Positions 14,790-22,828 are shown, counted from the first letter of the stretch. The stretch: 24,685 nt of DNA from Azospirillum brasilense (GCA_003241645.1 QFOX01000030.1:1-24685); one strand, 5' to 3'. Translations and numbers: made by a program. Notes: a model not told the origin generated them from the sequence alone.

Positions 14790-15071
14790 ATGAGCATCGC
14801 ATACGACACACGCAGCAGTTTTTCATCTTTCATCGCCATGTTTGACCCGAACGAATATATCCAGCTCCGCGACGACGGGTTTGCCCTGTGCACCAACCCG
14901 ATGGCCGATGGTGGGCTTGAAGCGATCATGGTGAACACCCGCCTGATCGGTGAGAACCTGCGCAATTTCGAGTCGTCGATCAAACGCATGGTGCTTTCCA
15001 AGCTGTTCTCGCCGAAATTCGGTGAGGTAATTCTGACAGCCACGCGCCTGCAATCGCAAGAGATGGCGTAG
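14790..15071 (+). CDS. Hypothetical small protein
   Basis: The 93-residue protein starts after a GGGTGA-like signal and follows a strong terminator, so it needs its own promoter; none is obvious. The sequence mixes an N-terminal Ser/Phe-rich part, a DPNEYIQLRDDGFALC segment and a helical C-terminal half with aliphatic heptads (NLRNFESSIKRMVLSKLF). One Cys is present. I recognise no domain. Codon use matches the neighbours, supporting a real gene. Confidence 0.6.
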   Translation: MSIAYDTRSSFSSFIAMFDPNEYIQLRDDGFALCTNPMADGGLEAIMVNTRLIGENLRNFESSIKRMVLSKLFSPKFGEVILTATRLQSQEMA

Positions 15072-15124
15072 CCAGCCGAGTTATTCCTTGAATGCCCCCG
15101 GCCGGACGTGGTAAAACCCACGCC

Positions 15125-15499
15125 ATGTCAGATCGCCCCCGATACGAACAATTCGGCATTAACATCGAAGAACAGGGCAACACCACCCATGTGTTCAAGC
15201 ATGAGGTGTTGGTGGGCTCGTTCACGATTGATATTGCAAACAAGAAGCTGAAATTCGATTTTCCGGGCAATAAATTCTTCAATTACTTCGCCTACATTGC
15301 GGCCGACCGCCCCAGTAACCGGGTGAAATGGGTGAACGAGAACCTCGCGCAGGATTCGATGGATAACCTGCAGGCGGGCGTGGCTTTCCTCGGCTTCGCG
15401 AAATTCGAAGAGATGATGGCGCTGGCCATGGAACAATCCGCCCAAGCGGAGGAGAACGGTAATGGCGACCAAGCCCCCGGCCAACCAGCCGTCCACTAA
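15125..15499 (+). CDS. Hypothetical protein, overlaps the next gene
   Basis: The 124-residue product is taken from the ATG at 15125 (MSDRPRYEQFGINIEEQG). An upstream ATG at 15092 would add 11 residues with no signal, and neither start has a clear Shine-Dalgarno. The first half has alternating charged and hydrophobic residues like a small beta domain (HVFKHEVLVGSFTIDI), with a Phe/Tyr-rich stretch (KFFNYFAYI). The tail is acidic and polar. The last 38 bases overlap the next gene in another frame. I recognise no family. Confidence 0.65.
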   Translation: MSDRPRYEQFGINIEEQGNTTHVFKHEVLVGSFTIDIANKKLKFDFPGNKFFNYFAYIAADRPSNRVKWVNENLAQDSMDNLQAGVAFLGFAKFEEMMALAMEQSAQAEENGNGDQAPGQPAVH

Positions 15500-15785
15500 T
15501 AATCCCTTCCTTGAAGAGATCGACCAGATGTCGCCGCAGGAGCTGGCCGACTATCTTTACGCGCTGGCTGAGGAGATCATTGCAAGCCCCGAAGAATACA
15601 AAGTAAAAATGGGCCTTCAGCAGCTCGACATTGCCGAGCTGGACCAGATCGATATGAACACCCCCGCTGGGCGCCGCAAACTGGCCAAGCTGCTGCGCAT
15701 GCTGGCCGAGCAGGTGCTGCACAGCAAAGAACGCTACCAGGCAAGCGTGGTCGATAAATCCAAGGGGCAAGGCTACAGCCGCTAG
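15462..15785 (+). CDS. Hypothetical small helical protein, overlaps the previous gene
   Basis: The 107-residue product begins within the previous gene, behind a strong GGAGGAG signal in that gene's coding sequence, so the two are translated together. After a Pro/Asn-rich N-terminus, the chain is mostly helical and acidic (FLEEIDQMSPQELADYLYAL; LDIAELDQID), then basic helical (RRKLAKLLRMLAEQVLHSKER). The two proteins may act as partners, as overlapping small genes often encode interacting products, but nothing shows that here. No known domain. A bidirectional terminator follows. Confidence 0.7.
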   Translation: MATKPPANQPSTNNPFLEEIDQMSPQELADYLYALAEEIIASPEEYKVKMGLQQLDIAELDQIDMNTPAGRRKLAKLLRMLAEQVLHSKERYQASVVDKSKGQGYSR

Positions 15786-15792
15786 CGCATAA

Positions 15793-15821
15793 AAAAAGGC
15801 CCGCACATGGCGGGCCTTTTT
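15793..15821. terminator. Bidirectional intrinsic terminator
   Basis: AAAAAGGCCCGC (15793-15804) and GCGGGCCTTTTT (15810-15821) form a perfect 12-bp stem with a 5-base loop. It has a T-run on the plus strand and the complement of an A-run on the minus strand. It ends the convergent transcripts of the small gene ending at 15785 and the ArsR-type gene ending at 15846. Confidence 0.9.
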
Positions 15822-15845
15822 CCGTCCGAATTCCGTGAACGCCGA

Positions 15846-16166
15846 CTAGACGGCCTTCTTCGACTTTTTGCTGTTTTCCATATCGGAGACAGCCTCGGCC
15901 AGTACACCCAGCACGCGGATCACATGCGGGTTGGCGATGTAATAGAAGATCTGGCGCTGTTCACGGCGCGAGCCCAGCACGCCTTCGCGGCGCAGCTTGG
16001 ACAGATGTTGCGAGAGTGCCGGCTGGCTGACTTTTACGCTCTGGTTCAGTTCCGAGACGTTCTTTTCACCGTTGAGCAGCAAAGTAACGATATGCAAACG
16101 GTAATAGTTGCCAAGCACCTTAAGAATCTGGGATGCCTTTTTCGTATGTGCTGTTTCTTTAAACAT
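15846..16166 (-). CDS. ArsR-family transcriptional repressor without cysteines
   Basis: The 106-residue protein is a winged helix-turn-helix of the ArsR/SmtB type. The recognition helix is about 46-58 (VSQPALSQHLSKL) and the wing about 66-77 (SRREQRQIFYYI). ArsR-type proteins are usually dimeric repressors released from DNA by metal or by thiol oxidation. Here no Cys is present, so neither the metal-binding ELCVCDL box nor the paired-Cys redox switch of sulfur sensors can operate. Another ligand, or a constitutive role, must apply. AAGGAATT lies before the ATG. No operon partner follows within the same direction, because a terminator lies beyond its stop. Targets unknown. Confidence 0.9.
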   Translation of the reverse strand: MFKETAHTKKASQILKVLGNYYRLHIVTLLLNGEKNVSELNQSVKVSQPALSQHLSKLRREGVLGSRREQRQIFYYIANPHVIRVLGVLAEAVSDMENSKKSKKAV

Positions 16167-16307
16167 GAGATAATTCCTTATTAATTCGTATACACATGGT
16201 GAGATAGTGTAAAACTTAGTAAAGACAACGCGCGAATTCGGTAACGTTGCGTTTCCTAATTACCTTAGCGCAACGCGCATCAAAAATTGATGTGGTTAGA
16301 CCACAGT

Positions 16308-16336
16308 AAAAGGGGGCGCATATATATGCGCCCCCT
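16308..16336 (-). terminator. Terminator of lon built on a perfect 26-bp palindrome
   Basis: AGGGGGCGCATAT (16311-16323) is followed at once by its exact complement, ending at 16336. On the minus strand the G+C-rich stem is followed by four T (complement of 16308-16311), about 50 bases after the lon stop. An RNA hairpin needs a loop, so the central ATAT is probably unpaired. Further small inverted repeats lie between it and the ArsR-type gene: TGTGGT/ACCACA (16291-16305), and a longer-loop CGTTGCG/CGCAACG pair. Confidence 0.7.
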
Positions 16337-16386
16337 GATGTAAAAAACATTGAATATGCAGTATTTAGTAGCGCGTCACGCAGTGC

Positions 16387-18801
16387 TTAGTGGCGGCGCA
16401 CGCCCTCTTCGTCTTCGTCCTTACCGGATTTCAGGGCACGCTCATCGTCCACTTCCACCCAATCCTTGATGGGGGTTGGCGGCGTGACCAGCGCATGCTT
16501 GAGCACTTCATCCACATGGCTCACGGGAATGATGGTGAGGCCACGCTTCACGTTATCGGGGATCTCTTCCAGATCCTTCACGTTCTCTTCCGGAATGAGC
16601 ACGGTGGTGATGCCGCCGCGCATGGCGGCCAGCAGCTTTTCTTTCAGGCCACCGATGGCCAGCACGCGCCCACGCAGGGTCACTTCACCCGTCATGGCGA
16701 CGTTCTTCTTCACCGGAATGCCCGTAAGCACCGACACGATGGTGGTGCACATGGCGATACCCGCGCTCGGCCCATCCTTCGGCGTGGCGCCCTCGGGCAC
16801 ATGCACGTGGATGTCCTTCTGCTTGAACAGCGGCGGCTTGATGCCGAAATCCAGCGAGCGGCTCTGCACATAGCTATACGCCGCCTGCACAGATTCCTTC
16901 ATCACGTCCTTCAGGTTGCCGGTGTATTTGATGCCCACTTTGCCGCCGGGCACCACCACCGACTCGATGACCAGCAGGTCGCCGCCGGTCTCGGTCCATG
17001 CGAGGCCGGTGGTCACGCCGATCTGGTCGTCCTTCTCTGCCTGGCCGAAGTTCGTTTTGCGCACGCCGAGGTATTTACCGGCATTCTTGGCGGTCACGGT
17101 GATCTTCTTCGCCTTACCTTCGGTCAGCATGATCTCTTTCACCGCCTTGCGCACGATGCGCGCCAGCTCACGCTCCAGGTTACGCACCCCGGCTTCACGG
17201 GTGTAGTAACGGATCGCATCGCGGATCGCCTCTTCGGTGATGACGAGGTCTTCCTTACCCAGCGCGTGGTCCTTGAACAGCTTCGGCAGCAGATGCTCCG
17301 TCGCAATGGCGACCTTCTCGTCTTCCGTGTAGCCGGAAAGGCGGATGACTTCCATGCGGTCCAGCAGCGGGCGCGGCATGTTCAGCGAGTTCGCGGTGGT
17401 GATGAACATCACGTCGCTGAGGTCATAATCCACCTCAAGGTAATGGTCGTTGAACTGCTTGTTCTGCGAGGGGTCCAGCACCTCGAGCAGCGCGGCCGCG
17501 GGGTCGCCGCGGAAGTCGTTGCCCATTTTGTCGATCTCATCGAGCAACATCAGCGGGTTACTGGACTTACTTTTCTTCATGCTTTGAATAAGCTTGCCCG
17601 GCATGGAACCGATATAGGTGCGGCGGTGGCCACGAATTTCGGCCTCGTCGCGCACGCCACCCAGCGAGATCTTGATGTAGTTGCGGCCCGTCGCCTTGGC
17701 GATGGATTGCGCCAGCGAGGTCTTGCCCACGCCCGGAGGGCCCACGAGGCAGAGGATCGGCCCCTTGATGGATTTGGTGCGCGCCTGCACCGCGAGGTAC
17801 TCCAGAATGCGCTCTTTCACTTTCTCGAGGCCGGAATGGTCGGCATCCAGAATTTTCTGGGCGGCCGGCAAATCGCGCTTCACTTTCGTGGGCTTTTTCC
17901 ACGGCAGCGACACCATCCAGTCAAGGTAGTTGCGAATAACGCCCGCTTCCGCGCTCATGCTGCTCATGTTCTTGAGCTTCTTGAACTCGGCTTCGCACTT
18001 CTCACGTGCTTCTTTGCTGAGCTTGGCTTTTTTGATCTTTTCTTCCAGCTCGGAATTCTCGTCCTTCTCGCCGTCGAGCTCGCCCAGTTCCTTCTGGATC
18101 GCCTTCAACTGTTCGTTCAGGTAGTATTCGCGCTGGGTCTTCTCCATCTGGCGCTTCACGCGGCCACGAATGCGCTTTTCGGTGTTGAGTACACCGATCT
18201 CCGATTCCATCAGCGCGTACACATGCTCAAGCCGTTGCGACACGGCGATGATCTCGAGGATCTCCTGCTTGGCGGGAATATCGATGCTCATATGCGCAGC
18301 GACGGTGTCGGCCAGCACGCTGGGGCTGGTGATTTTCGTAACGGCACCAAGGGTTTCCGGCTGGATCTTCTTGTTCAGCTTCACGTATTCTTCGAACTTC
18401 GAAATGACCGAGCGGAACATCGCTTCGGTTTCCACGGGATCGCCCACGGGCTCTTCCAGCGGCTCGACCGAGGCTTCGTAGAATTCTTCGTTCTCGGTAA
18501 ATTCAGTGATGCGCGTGCGGCTCACGCCTTCGACCAGCACTTTTACCGTGCCATCCGGCAGGCGCAGCAGTTGCAGCACGGTCGCCAGCGTGCCCACACG
18601 GAACAGGTCCTCTTTCGTGGGTGCGTCCTGCGAGCCATTCTTCTGGCTGACGAGGATGATGCGGTTATTCGCCTTCACCACCGATTCCAGCGCTTTTACG
18701 GATTTTTCGCGCCCCACGAAGAGCGGCACCACCATGCCGGGGAACACGACGATGTCGCGAAGCGGCAACACGGGGAGCGTTTGGGCGTCTTGGTCGGTCA
18801 T
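16387..18801 (-). CDS. lon: ATP-dependent Lon protease
   Basis: Lon is a cytoplasmic AAA+ serine protease hexamer that degrades misfolded and short-lived regulatory proteins. The 804-residue protein has the N-terminal Lon substrate domain (about 8-205), a helical linker, and the AAA+ module with Walker A GPPGVGKT (354-361) and Walker B LMLLDEID (417-424). The C-terminal protease domain has the Ser679/Lys722 dyad (PKDGPSAGIAM and EKLLAAM), the same numbers as in E. coli. The C-terminus ends with an acidic stretch (DDERALKSGKDEDEEG). It is transcribed leftward and is last of the tig-clpP-clpX-lon order. A prepilin-like gene diverges from it, so it needs its own promoter. Confidence 0.98.
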   Translation of the reverse strand: MTDQDAQTLPVLPLRDIVVFPGMVVPLFVGREKSVKALESVVKANNRIILVSQKNGSQDAPTKEDLFRVGTLATVLQLLRLPDGTVKVLVEGVSRTRITEFTENEEFYEASVEPLEEPVGDPVETEAMFRSVISKFEEYVKLNKKIQPETLGAVTKITSPSVLADTVAAHMSIDIPAKQEILEIIAVSQRLEHVYALMESEIGVLNTEKRIRGRVKRQMEKTQREYYLNEQLKAIQKELGELDGEKDENSELEEKIKKAKLSKEAREKCEAEFKKLKNMSSMSAEAGVIRNYLDWMVSLPWKKPTKVKRDLPAAQKILDADHSGLEKVKERILEYLAVQARTKSIKGPILCLVGPPGVGKTSLAQSIAKATGRNYIKISLGGVRDEAEIRGHRRTYIGSMPGKLIQSMKKSKSSNPLMLLDEIDKMGNDFRGDPAAALLEVLDPSQNKQFNDHYLEVDYDLSDVMFITTANSLNMPRPLLDRMEVIRLSGYTEDEKVAIATEHLLPKLFKDHALGKEDLVITEEAIRDAIRYYTREAGVRNLERELARIVRKAVKEIMLTEGKAKKITVTAKNAGKYLGVRKTNFGQAEKDDQIGVTTGLAWTETGGDLLVIESVVVPGGKVGIKYTGNLKDVMKESVQAAYSYVQSRSLDFGIKPPLFKQKDIHVHVPEGATPKDGPSAGIAMCTTIVSVLTGIPVKKNVAMTGEVTLRGRVLAIGGLKEKLLAAMRGGITTVLIPEENVKDLEEIPDNVKRGLTIIPVSHVDEVLKHALVTPPTPIKDWVEVDDERALKSGKDEDEEGVRRH

Positions 18802-18847
18802 AAACCCTCGAATGCTGGGGAGAAGGAAAAGAATCTGCTACAAACGG

Positions 18848-18882
18848 GATATAGAATGGTCTTGCCCGTTGTAAAGGTCAAG
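18848..18882 (-). promoter_or_regulatory. Candidate lon promoter
   Basis: On the minus strand TTTACA (complement of 18870-18875) and TATATC (complement of 18848-18853) are 16 bases apart. Overlapping upstream is CTTGACC (complement of 18876-18882), which resembles the -35 of RpoH heat-shock promoters; 17 bases after CTTGAC is CCATTC, a partial match to the RpoH -10. lon is heat-inducible in many bacteria, so either reading is possible. Confidence 0.4.
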
Positions 18883-18951
18883 CGCACTGCTCGTGTGTGG
18901 AAAAAGCCGTTTGCTTATGCTATGGTACGAAAAACACAGAAGGAAATGCCC

Positions 18952-19755
18952 ATGCCCTGCTCCCGTTCGCACACACGTGGTTTTACGCTGATCGAGCTGG
19001 CGGTGGTGCTCGTCGTCATTGGGCTGATCGTGGGCGGCATCATTGGCGGGCAAACGATGATCCGCAACGCCGAACTCAAGACCATCGTGACGGATTTCAA
19101 CAAATACCGCACCGCGGCCGACCAGTTCCGCAACCAGTACAACGCCCTGCCCGGCGACACGCTGGATGCCACGGAATATTGGGGCCGCATGCGCAACACC
19201 GCCGACTGCGTGACCAATACCGGCTCGGCCGTGAACAGCGCCGGTGCGTGCGACGGCAATGGCAACAACATCATTTTCAACGGCACGGGCGGTTCGCTCG
19301 CCAGCGAGCAGTTCCAATTCTGGCGCCAGCTGCAACTTGCCGGGCTTATCGACGGCGTGTTCTCCGGCCTCACCGGGCCCAGCAGCGACACGCACGCGGT
19401 GATCGGCGTGAACACCCCCCGCTCGAAGATCTCCGGCGCGGGCTGGAGCATCACGACCGATGATTGCAGCGGCAACGCCGATCGCTATGCCGTGTGCATG
19501 GGCAATTACTTCGTGTTCGGCACGCCCACAGGCGGCCACACGGTCGGCGCGGCACTGACGCCGGAGGAAGCATGGAACATCGACAAAAAGCTGGATGATG
19601 GCAAACCCGCCGCCGGCAAAGTGATCGCGCGCTACTGGAACAATCTGTGCGCCGCCGCCGACGATGGCAGCAGCGCCAACAACGACCTTGTCGCCAGCTA
19701 CCGGCTTGGCGACAAATCCAAGCTCTGTGCACTGAACTTCCGCGAGCTGTTCTAG
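18952..19755 (+). CDS. Type IV prepilin-like (pseudopilin) protein, copy 1
   Basis: The 267-residue protein has a prepilin peptidase site: a short basic leader, then G10-FTLIE with Glu15 at position 5 of the mature chain, followed by a long hydrophobic helix (about 11-33). A C-terminal globular region has seven Cys in the whole precursor (3, 86, 100, 172, 182, 233, 259). The motif YNALPGD (63-69) is common in alphaproteobacterial pilin-like proteins. The ATG at 18952 was chosen because AAGGA lies about eight bases upstream; an ATG at 18946 is too close. It is divergent from lon and ends at a bidirectional terminator facing clpX. It shares a near-identical layout with the protein at 22019-22828. 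No assembly ATPase or secretin gene is nearby, so the machine it serves is unknown. Confidence 0.88.
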   Translation: MPCSRSHTRGFTLIELAVVLVVIGLIVGGIIGGQTMIRNAELKTIVTDFNKYRTAADQFRNQYNALPGDTLDATEYWGRMRNTADCVTNTGSAVNSAGACDGNGNNIIFNGTGGSLASEQFQFWRQLQLAGLIDGVFSGLTGPSSDTHAVIGVNTPRSKISGAGWSITTDDCSGNADRYAVCMGNYFVFGTPTGGHTVGAALTPEEAWNIDKKLDDGKPAAGKVIARYWNNLCAAADDGSSANNDLVASYRLGDKSKLCALNFRELF

Positions 19756-19787
19756 CCGCGCGGCATTCGCCCGTTACGCAGATAAAA

Positions 19788-19820
19788 AAAAGCCCCGCCA
19801 GAGTTTCTGGCGGGGCTTTT
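19788..19820. terminator. Bidirectional intrinsic terminator
   Basis: AAAAGCCCCGCCAGA (19788-19802) and TCTGGCGGGGCTTTT (19806-19820) form a perfect 15-bp stem with a 3-base loop. The stem ends with T on the plus strand and with the complement of eight A on the minus strand. It separates the convergent prepilin-like gene and clpX. Confidence 0.92.
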
Positions 19821-19848
19821 CATTGCGAGGGGCACATGGGCCGAGGCG

Positions 19849-21114
19849 TTACGCCTTCTTGCCTTTTTTGCTGCTGCCACCGGTCTCGTGGCCCATGATG
19901 GGCTGGCCGGTGCCGTTGATGACATCCGCGGTGATGGACACTTCGCTCACGTCTTCCATGCCCGGAACGTCGTACATCAGGTCCATCAGCGCTTCTTCCA
20001 TGATGGCACGCAGGCCGCGTGCACCGGTTTTACGCTGGATGGCTTTCTTCGCGATGGCGGTCAGCGCGTCGTCGGTGAATTTGATCTCCACGCCTTCCAT
20101 CTCGAACATTTTGCGGTACTGCTTGGTCAGCGCGTTCTTCGGCTCGGTGAGGATGTTCTTCAGCGCATCCTCGTCCAGATCCTCCAGCGTCGCGATGACG
20201 GGCAGACGGCCGATGAACTCGGGGATCAGGCCGAATTTCAGCAGATCTTCCGGCTCCAGCAGCTTGAACATTTCGCCGGGCTTGGCTTCGTCGGTGTTGC
20301 GCACATCCGCACCGAAACCGATGCCGGTGCCTTTCTGGCGGCGGGCAATGATCTTCTCGATGCCGGCGAACGCACCACCACAGATGAACAGGATGTTCGC
20401 GGTGTCCACCTGCAGGAATTCCTGCTGCGGGTGCTTGCGGCCCCCTTGCGGCGGCACGGAGGCCACGGTGCCTTCCATGATCTTCAGCAGCGCCTGTTGC
20501 ACGCCCTCGCCGCTCACGTCGCGGGTGATGGACGGGTTCTCGGATTTGCGCGAGATCTTGTCCACCTCATCGATGTAGACAATGCCTTTCTGTGCACGCT
20601 CGACGTTGTAATCGGCGGCTTGCAGCAGGCGCAGGATGATGTTCTCCACGTCCTCGCCCACGTAACCGGCTTCGGTCAGCGTGGTGGCGTCGGCCATGGT
20701 GAAGGGCACATCAAGAATGCGTGCGAGGGTTTGTGCCAGCAGGGTCTTACCCGAACCGGTCGGCCCCACGATGAGGATGTTGCTTTTCGCAATTTCCACC
20801 TCGTTGGATTTTTCCATCAGCGCCACGCGCTTGTAGTGGTTATGCACCGCCACCGAGAGCACTTTCTTCGCGCGTTCCTGGCCGATCACGTAATCGTCCA
20901 GCACCTTGCGGATCTGTTGCGGGGTGACCAGCGCTTCGCCGGTGGTCTCCGTGGCGGGCGACTTATCAGCCGTGCGGATGATATCCACGCAAAGCTCCAC
21001 GCATTCATCGCAGATGAACACGGTCGGCCCGGCGATCAGCTTGCGCACCTCGTGCTCGCTTTTGCCGCAGAAGCTGCAATAGCGGGTAGTTTTAGTCTCG
21101 CGCGGTTTACTCAT
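19849..21114 (-). CDS. clpX: ClpXP protease ATPase subunit ClpX
   Basis: ClpX is the AAA+ unfoldase that feeds tagged proteins into ClpP. With the ATG at 21114 the product is 421 residues (MSKPRETKTTRYCSFCGK), close to family length. An ATG at 21129 is an alternative that adds five residues; neither has an ideal Shine-Dalgarno. The zinc domain has Cys13, Cys16, Cys35 and Cys38. Walker A is GPTGSGKT (117-124), the pore loop GYVG (150-153) and Walker B VYIDEVDK (179-186). The ClpP-docking tripeptide IGF is at 265-267. The box-VI-like RKTGARGLR is at 361-369. It follows clpP by 49 bases on the same strand, so one transcript is likely. Confidence 0.97.
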   Translation of the reverse strand: MSKPRETKTTRYCSFCGKSEHEVRKLIAGPTVFICDECVELCVDIIRTADKSPATETTGEALVTPQQIRKVLDDYVIGQERAKKVLSVAVHNHYKRVALMEKSNEVEIAKSNILIVGPTGSGKTLLAQTLARILDVPFTMADATTLTEAGYVGEDVENIILRLLQAADYNVERAQKGIVYIDEVDKISRKSENPSITRDVSGEGVQQALLKIMEGTVASVPPQGGRKHPQQEFLQVDTANILFICGGAFAGIEKIIARRQKGTGIGFGADVRNTDEAKPGEMFKLLEPEDLLKFGLIPEFIGRLPVIATLEDLDEDALKNILTEPKNALTKQYRKMFEMEGVEIKFTDDALTAIAKKAIQRKTGARGLRAIMEEALMDLMYDVPGMEDVSEVSITADVINGTGQPIMGHETGGSSKKGKKA

Positions 21115-21163
21115 ATCGTCCCCACTCATTCTTTATACTTTGCTATTCACGAACCGTGCCAGC

Positions 21164-21832
21164 TTACTTTTTCTTCTTGTCCACGTCGGCGCGGCTTTCC
21201 ACGATCGTGTCGATCAGGCCGAACTTCAGCGCCGCTTCCGCCGACATGAAGTTGTCGCGGTCCATGGCCTTCTCAACGATCGGCAACTTTTGGCCGGTGT
21301 GCTTCACATACAGGTTGTTGAGGCGGTGGCGCAGGTTGATGATCTCCTGCGCGTGGATCTCGATGTCCGACGCCTGGCCGCGGAAGCCGCCGCTGGGCTG
21401 GTGGATCATGATGCGCGCGTTCGGCGTGGCGTAGCGCATACCGGCTTCACCGGCCATCAGCAGCAGCGAGCCCATGCTGGCCGCCTGACCGATGCAGAGC
21501 GTACCCACTTTCGGACGGATGTACTGCATCGTATCGTAGACCGACAGGCCTGCCGTGACCACGCCACCGGGCGAGTTGATATACAGCGAGATGTCCTTGT
21601 CCGGATTTTCCGACTCAAGGAACAGCAGCTGCGCTACAATGAGCGAGCACATATGGTCCTCGACCTCACCGGTCAGGAAGATGATGCGCTCACGCAGCAG
21701 GCGCGAATAGATGTCGAAGCTGCGTTCACCGCGGCTGGATTGCTCGATCACCATCGGAACGAGCCCGGCCTTCTCGGGCGTGCCAAGGCGCTCATGGTAG
21801 GCATCGAGCATATCGGTGCGGGAATGGATCAT
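21164..21832 (-). CDS. clpP: ClpP serine protease subunit
   Basis: ClpP forms the barrel of two heptamer rings that degrades substrates delivered by ClpX. The 222-residue protein has the catalytic triad Ser119 (GQAASMGS), His144 (IMIHQPSGG) and Asp193. Family motifs around residue 86-96 (INSPGGVVTAG) and the RGERSFDIYSRLL segment are clear. Relative to many alphaproteobacterial ClpPs it has about 20 extra N-terminal residues before LVPMVIEQ; these may be a propeptide. CGGAG lies nine bases before the ATG at 21832. Upstream on the same strand are a thioesterase gene and tig; a + strand prepilin-like gene lies between them and clpP. Confidence 0.97.
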   Translation of the reverse strand: MIHSRTDMLDAYHERLGTPEKAGLVPMVIEQSSRGERSFDIYSRLLRERIIFLTGEVEDHMCSLIVAQLLFLESENPDKDISLYINSPGGVVTAGLSVYDTMQYIRPKVGTLCIGQAASMGSLLLMAGEAGMRYATPNARIMIHQPSGGFRGQASDIEIHAQEIINLRHRLNNLYVKHTGQKLPIVEKAMDRDNFMSAEAALKFGLIDTIVESRADVDKKKK

Positions 21833-22018
21833 GGGGAAAACTCCGTCGGGATAGAATACTAAGATAGGGTCAGGTTGCCTCCCCCGCTAGGGGCAGGTCA
21901 AGCAGCTTAGGCCATAATGCTGAACTACCTCATGATTGTGCAGCGCGTGCGGCTTTTGCGCCACGCACATTCACATGGCGCAAGGCGCCAATGCATGATA
22001 AGATGATTATTCCAATTT

Positions 22019-22828
22019 ATGAGTATGTTCCGCTCCATGCACCGCCACGCCTTCAGTTTAGTCGAACTCTCGATCGTACTGGTCATTCTTGGCCTACTCA
22101 CGGGCGGCATTCTGGGTGGGCAGGCTCTCATTCGTGCGGCAGAGTTGCGTTCGGTCAGCACCGATGTAGCGAAATACCGAACCGCCATGGCCACCTTCCG
22201 CGACAAATACCTGCAAAATCCCGGCGACATCACCAACGCTACGCAATTCTGGGGTGCGGCCGATGGCGGCGATGGCATAGGCAGCGACTGCCGCGGTGCC
22301 GAAACGCTTGACCAACGCACCTGCAATGGCAATGGCGATGGGCTTATTGGCGCACACCCCGACCTTGAATATGCGCGGCTTTGGCAACATCTTTCGAACG
22401 CAGGCATCATTGAAGGGCGCTACATTGGCACCGGCGCCTCTTACGTTACCAGTTGCACTGTATCCAGTCCGGGCTGCCTCTATCCCGGCTCGAAGCTCGG
22501 CGGCAACAGCCTGTGGATGATCTCGCGCGTTGAGCCGACCTATGGCTACACCTACAGCTATTACGACAACAAGAACGCCCTGTTGCTAACCAGCAGTGTT
22601 ACCAGCCCTATCCTTGGCGGCACCCTCAAACCAGAAGACGCCTACAACATCGACATGAAGATGGACGATGGCAAGCCCGGTACGGGTACGATCATGAACT
22701 CACGCACCGGCCAGTGCGATACCAGCCCGATCAACAGCACGTCCGACGCGGCGCGGCAAAGCGCCAATTACGCGCTTACCAACCAATCATTGACCTGCGT
22801 CATGCATTTCATGGACGTGATGCCATAG
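22019..22828 (+). CDS. Type IV prepilin-like (pseudopilin) protein, copy 2
   Basis: The 269-residue protein has a basic leader, then A11-FSLVE with Glu16 at mature position 5, and a hydrophobic helix (about 12-34). The residue before the cleavage site is Ala rather than the usual Gly. The globular domain is Cys- and Gly-rich. NPGD (67-70) and a C-terminal LKPEDAYNIDMKMDDGKPGT segment match the copy at 18952-19755. ATGs at 22019, 22025 and 22037 are all possible; none has a clear ribosome-binding site, so the start is uncertain. It diverges from clpP and ends 12 bases before the convergent thioesterase stop. Confidence 0.85.
   Translation: MSMFRSMHRHAFSLVELSIVLVILGLLTGGILGGQALIRAAELRSVSTDVAKYRTAMATFRDKYLQNPGDITNATQFWGAADGGDGIGSDCRGAETLDQRTCNGNGDGLIGAHPDLEYARLWQHLSNAGIIEGRYIGTGASYVTSCTVSSPGCLYPGSKLGGNSLWMISRVEPTYGYTYSYYDNKNALLLTSSVTSPILGGTLKPEDAYNIDMKMDDGKPGTGTIMNSRTGQCDTSPINSTSDAARQSANYALTNQSLTCVMHFMDVMP

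Noticed and set aside
15125..15785. Toxin-antitoxin system
   Set aside because: The overlap and size fit, but I see no toxin fold motif, no DNA-binding motif and no autoregulatory repeat upstream.
16390..18951. Long plus-strand frame opposite lon leading into the prepilin-like gene
   Set aside because: Lon is unambiguous on the minus strand. Only the part from the ATG at 18952 has a ribosome-binding site and a prepilin signal.
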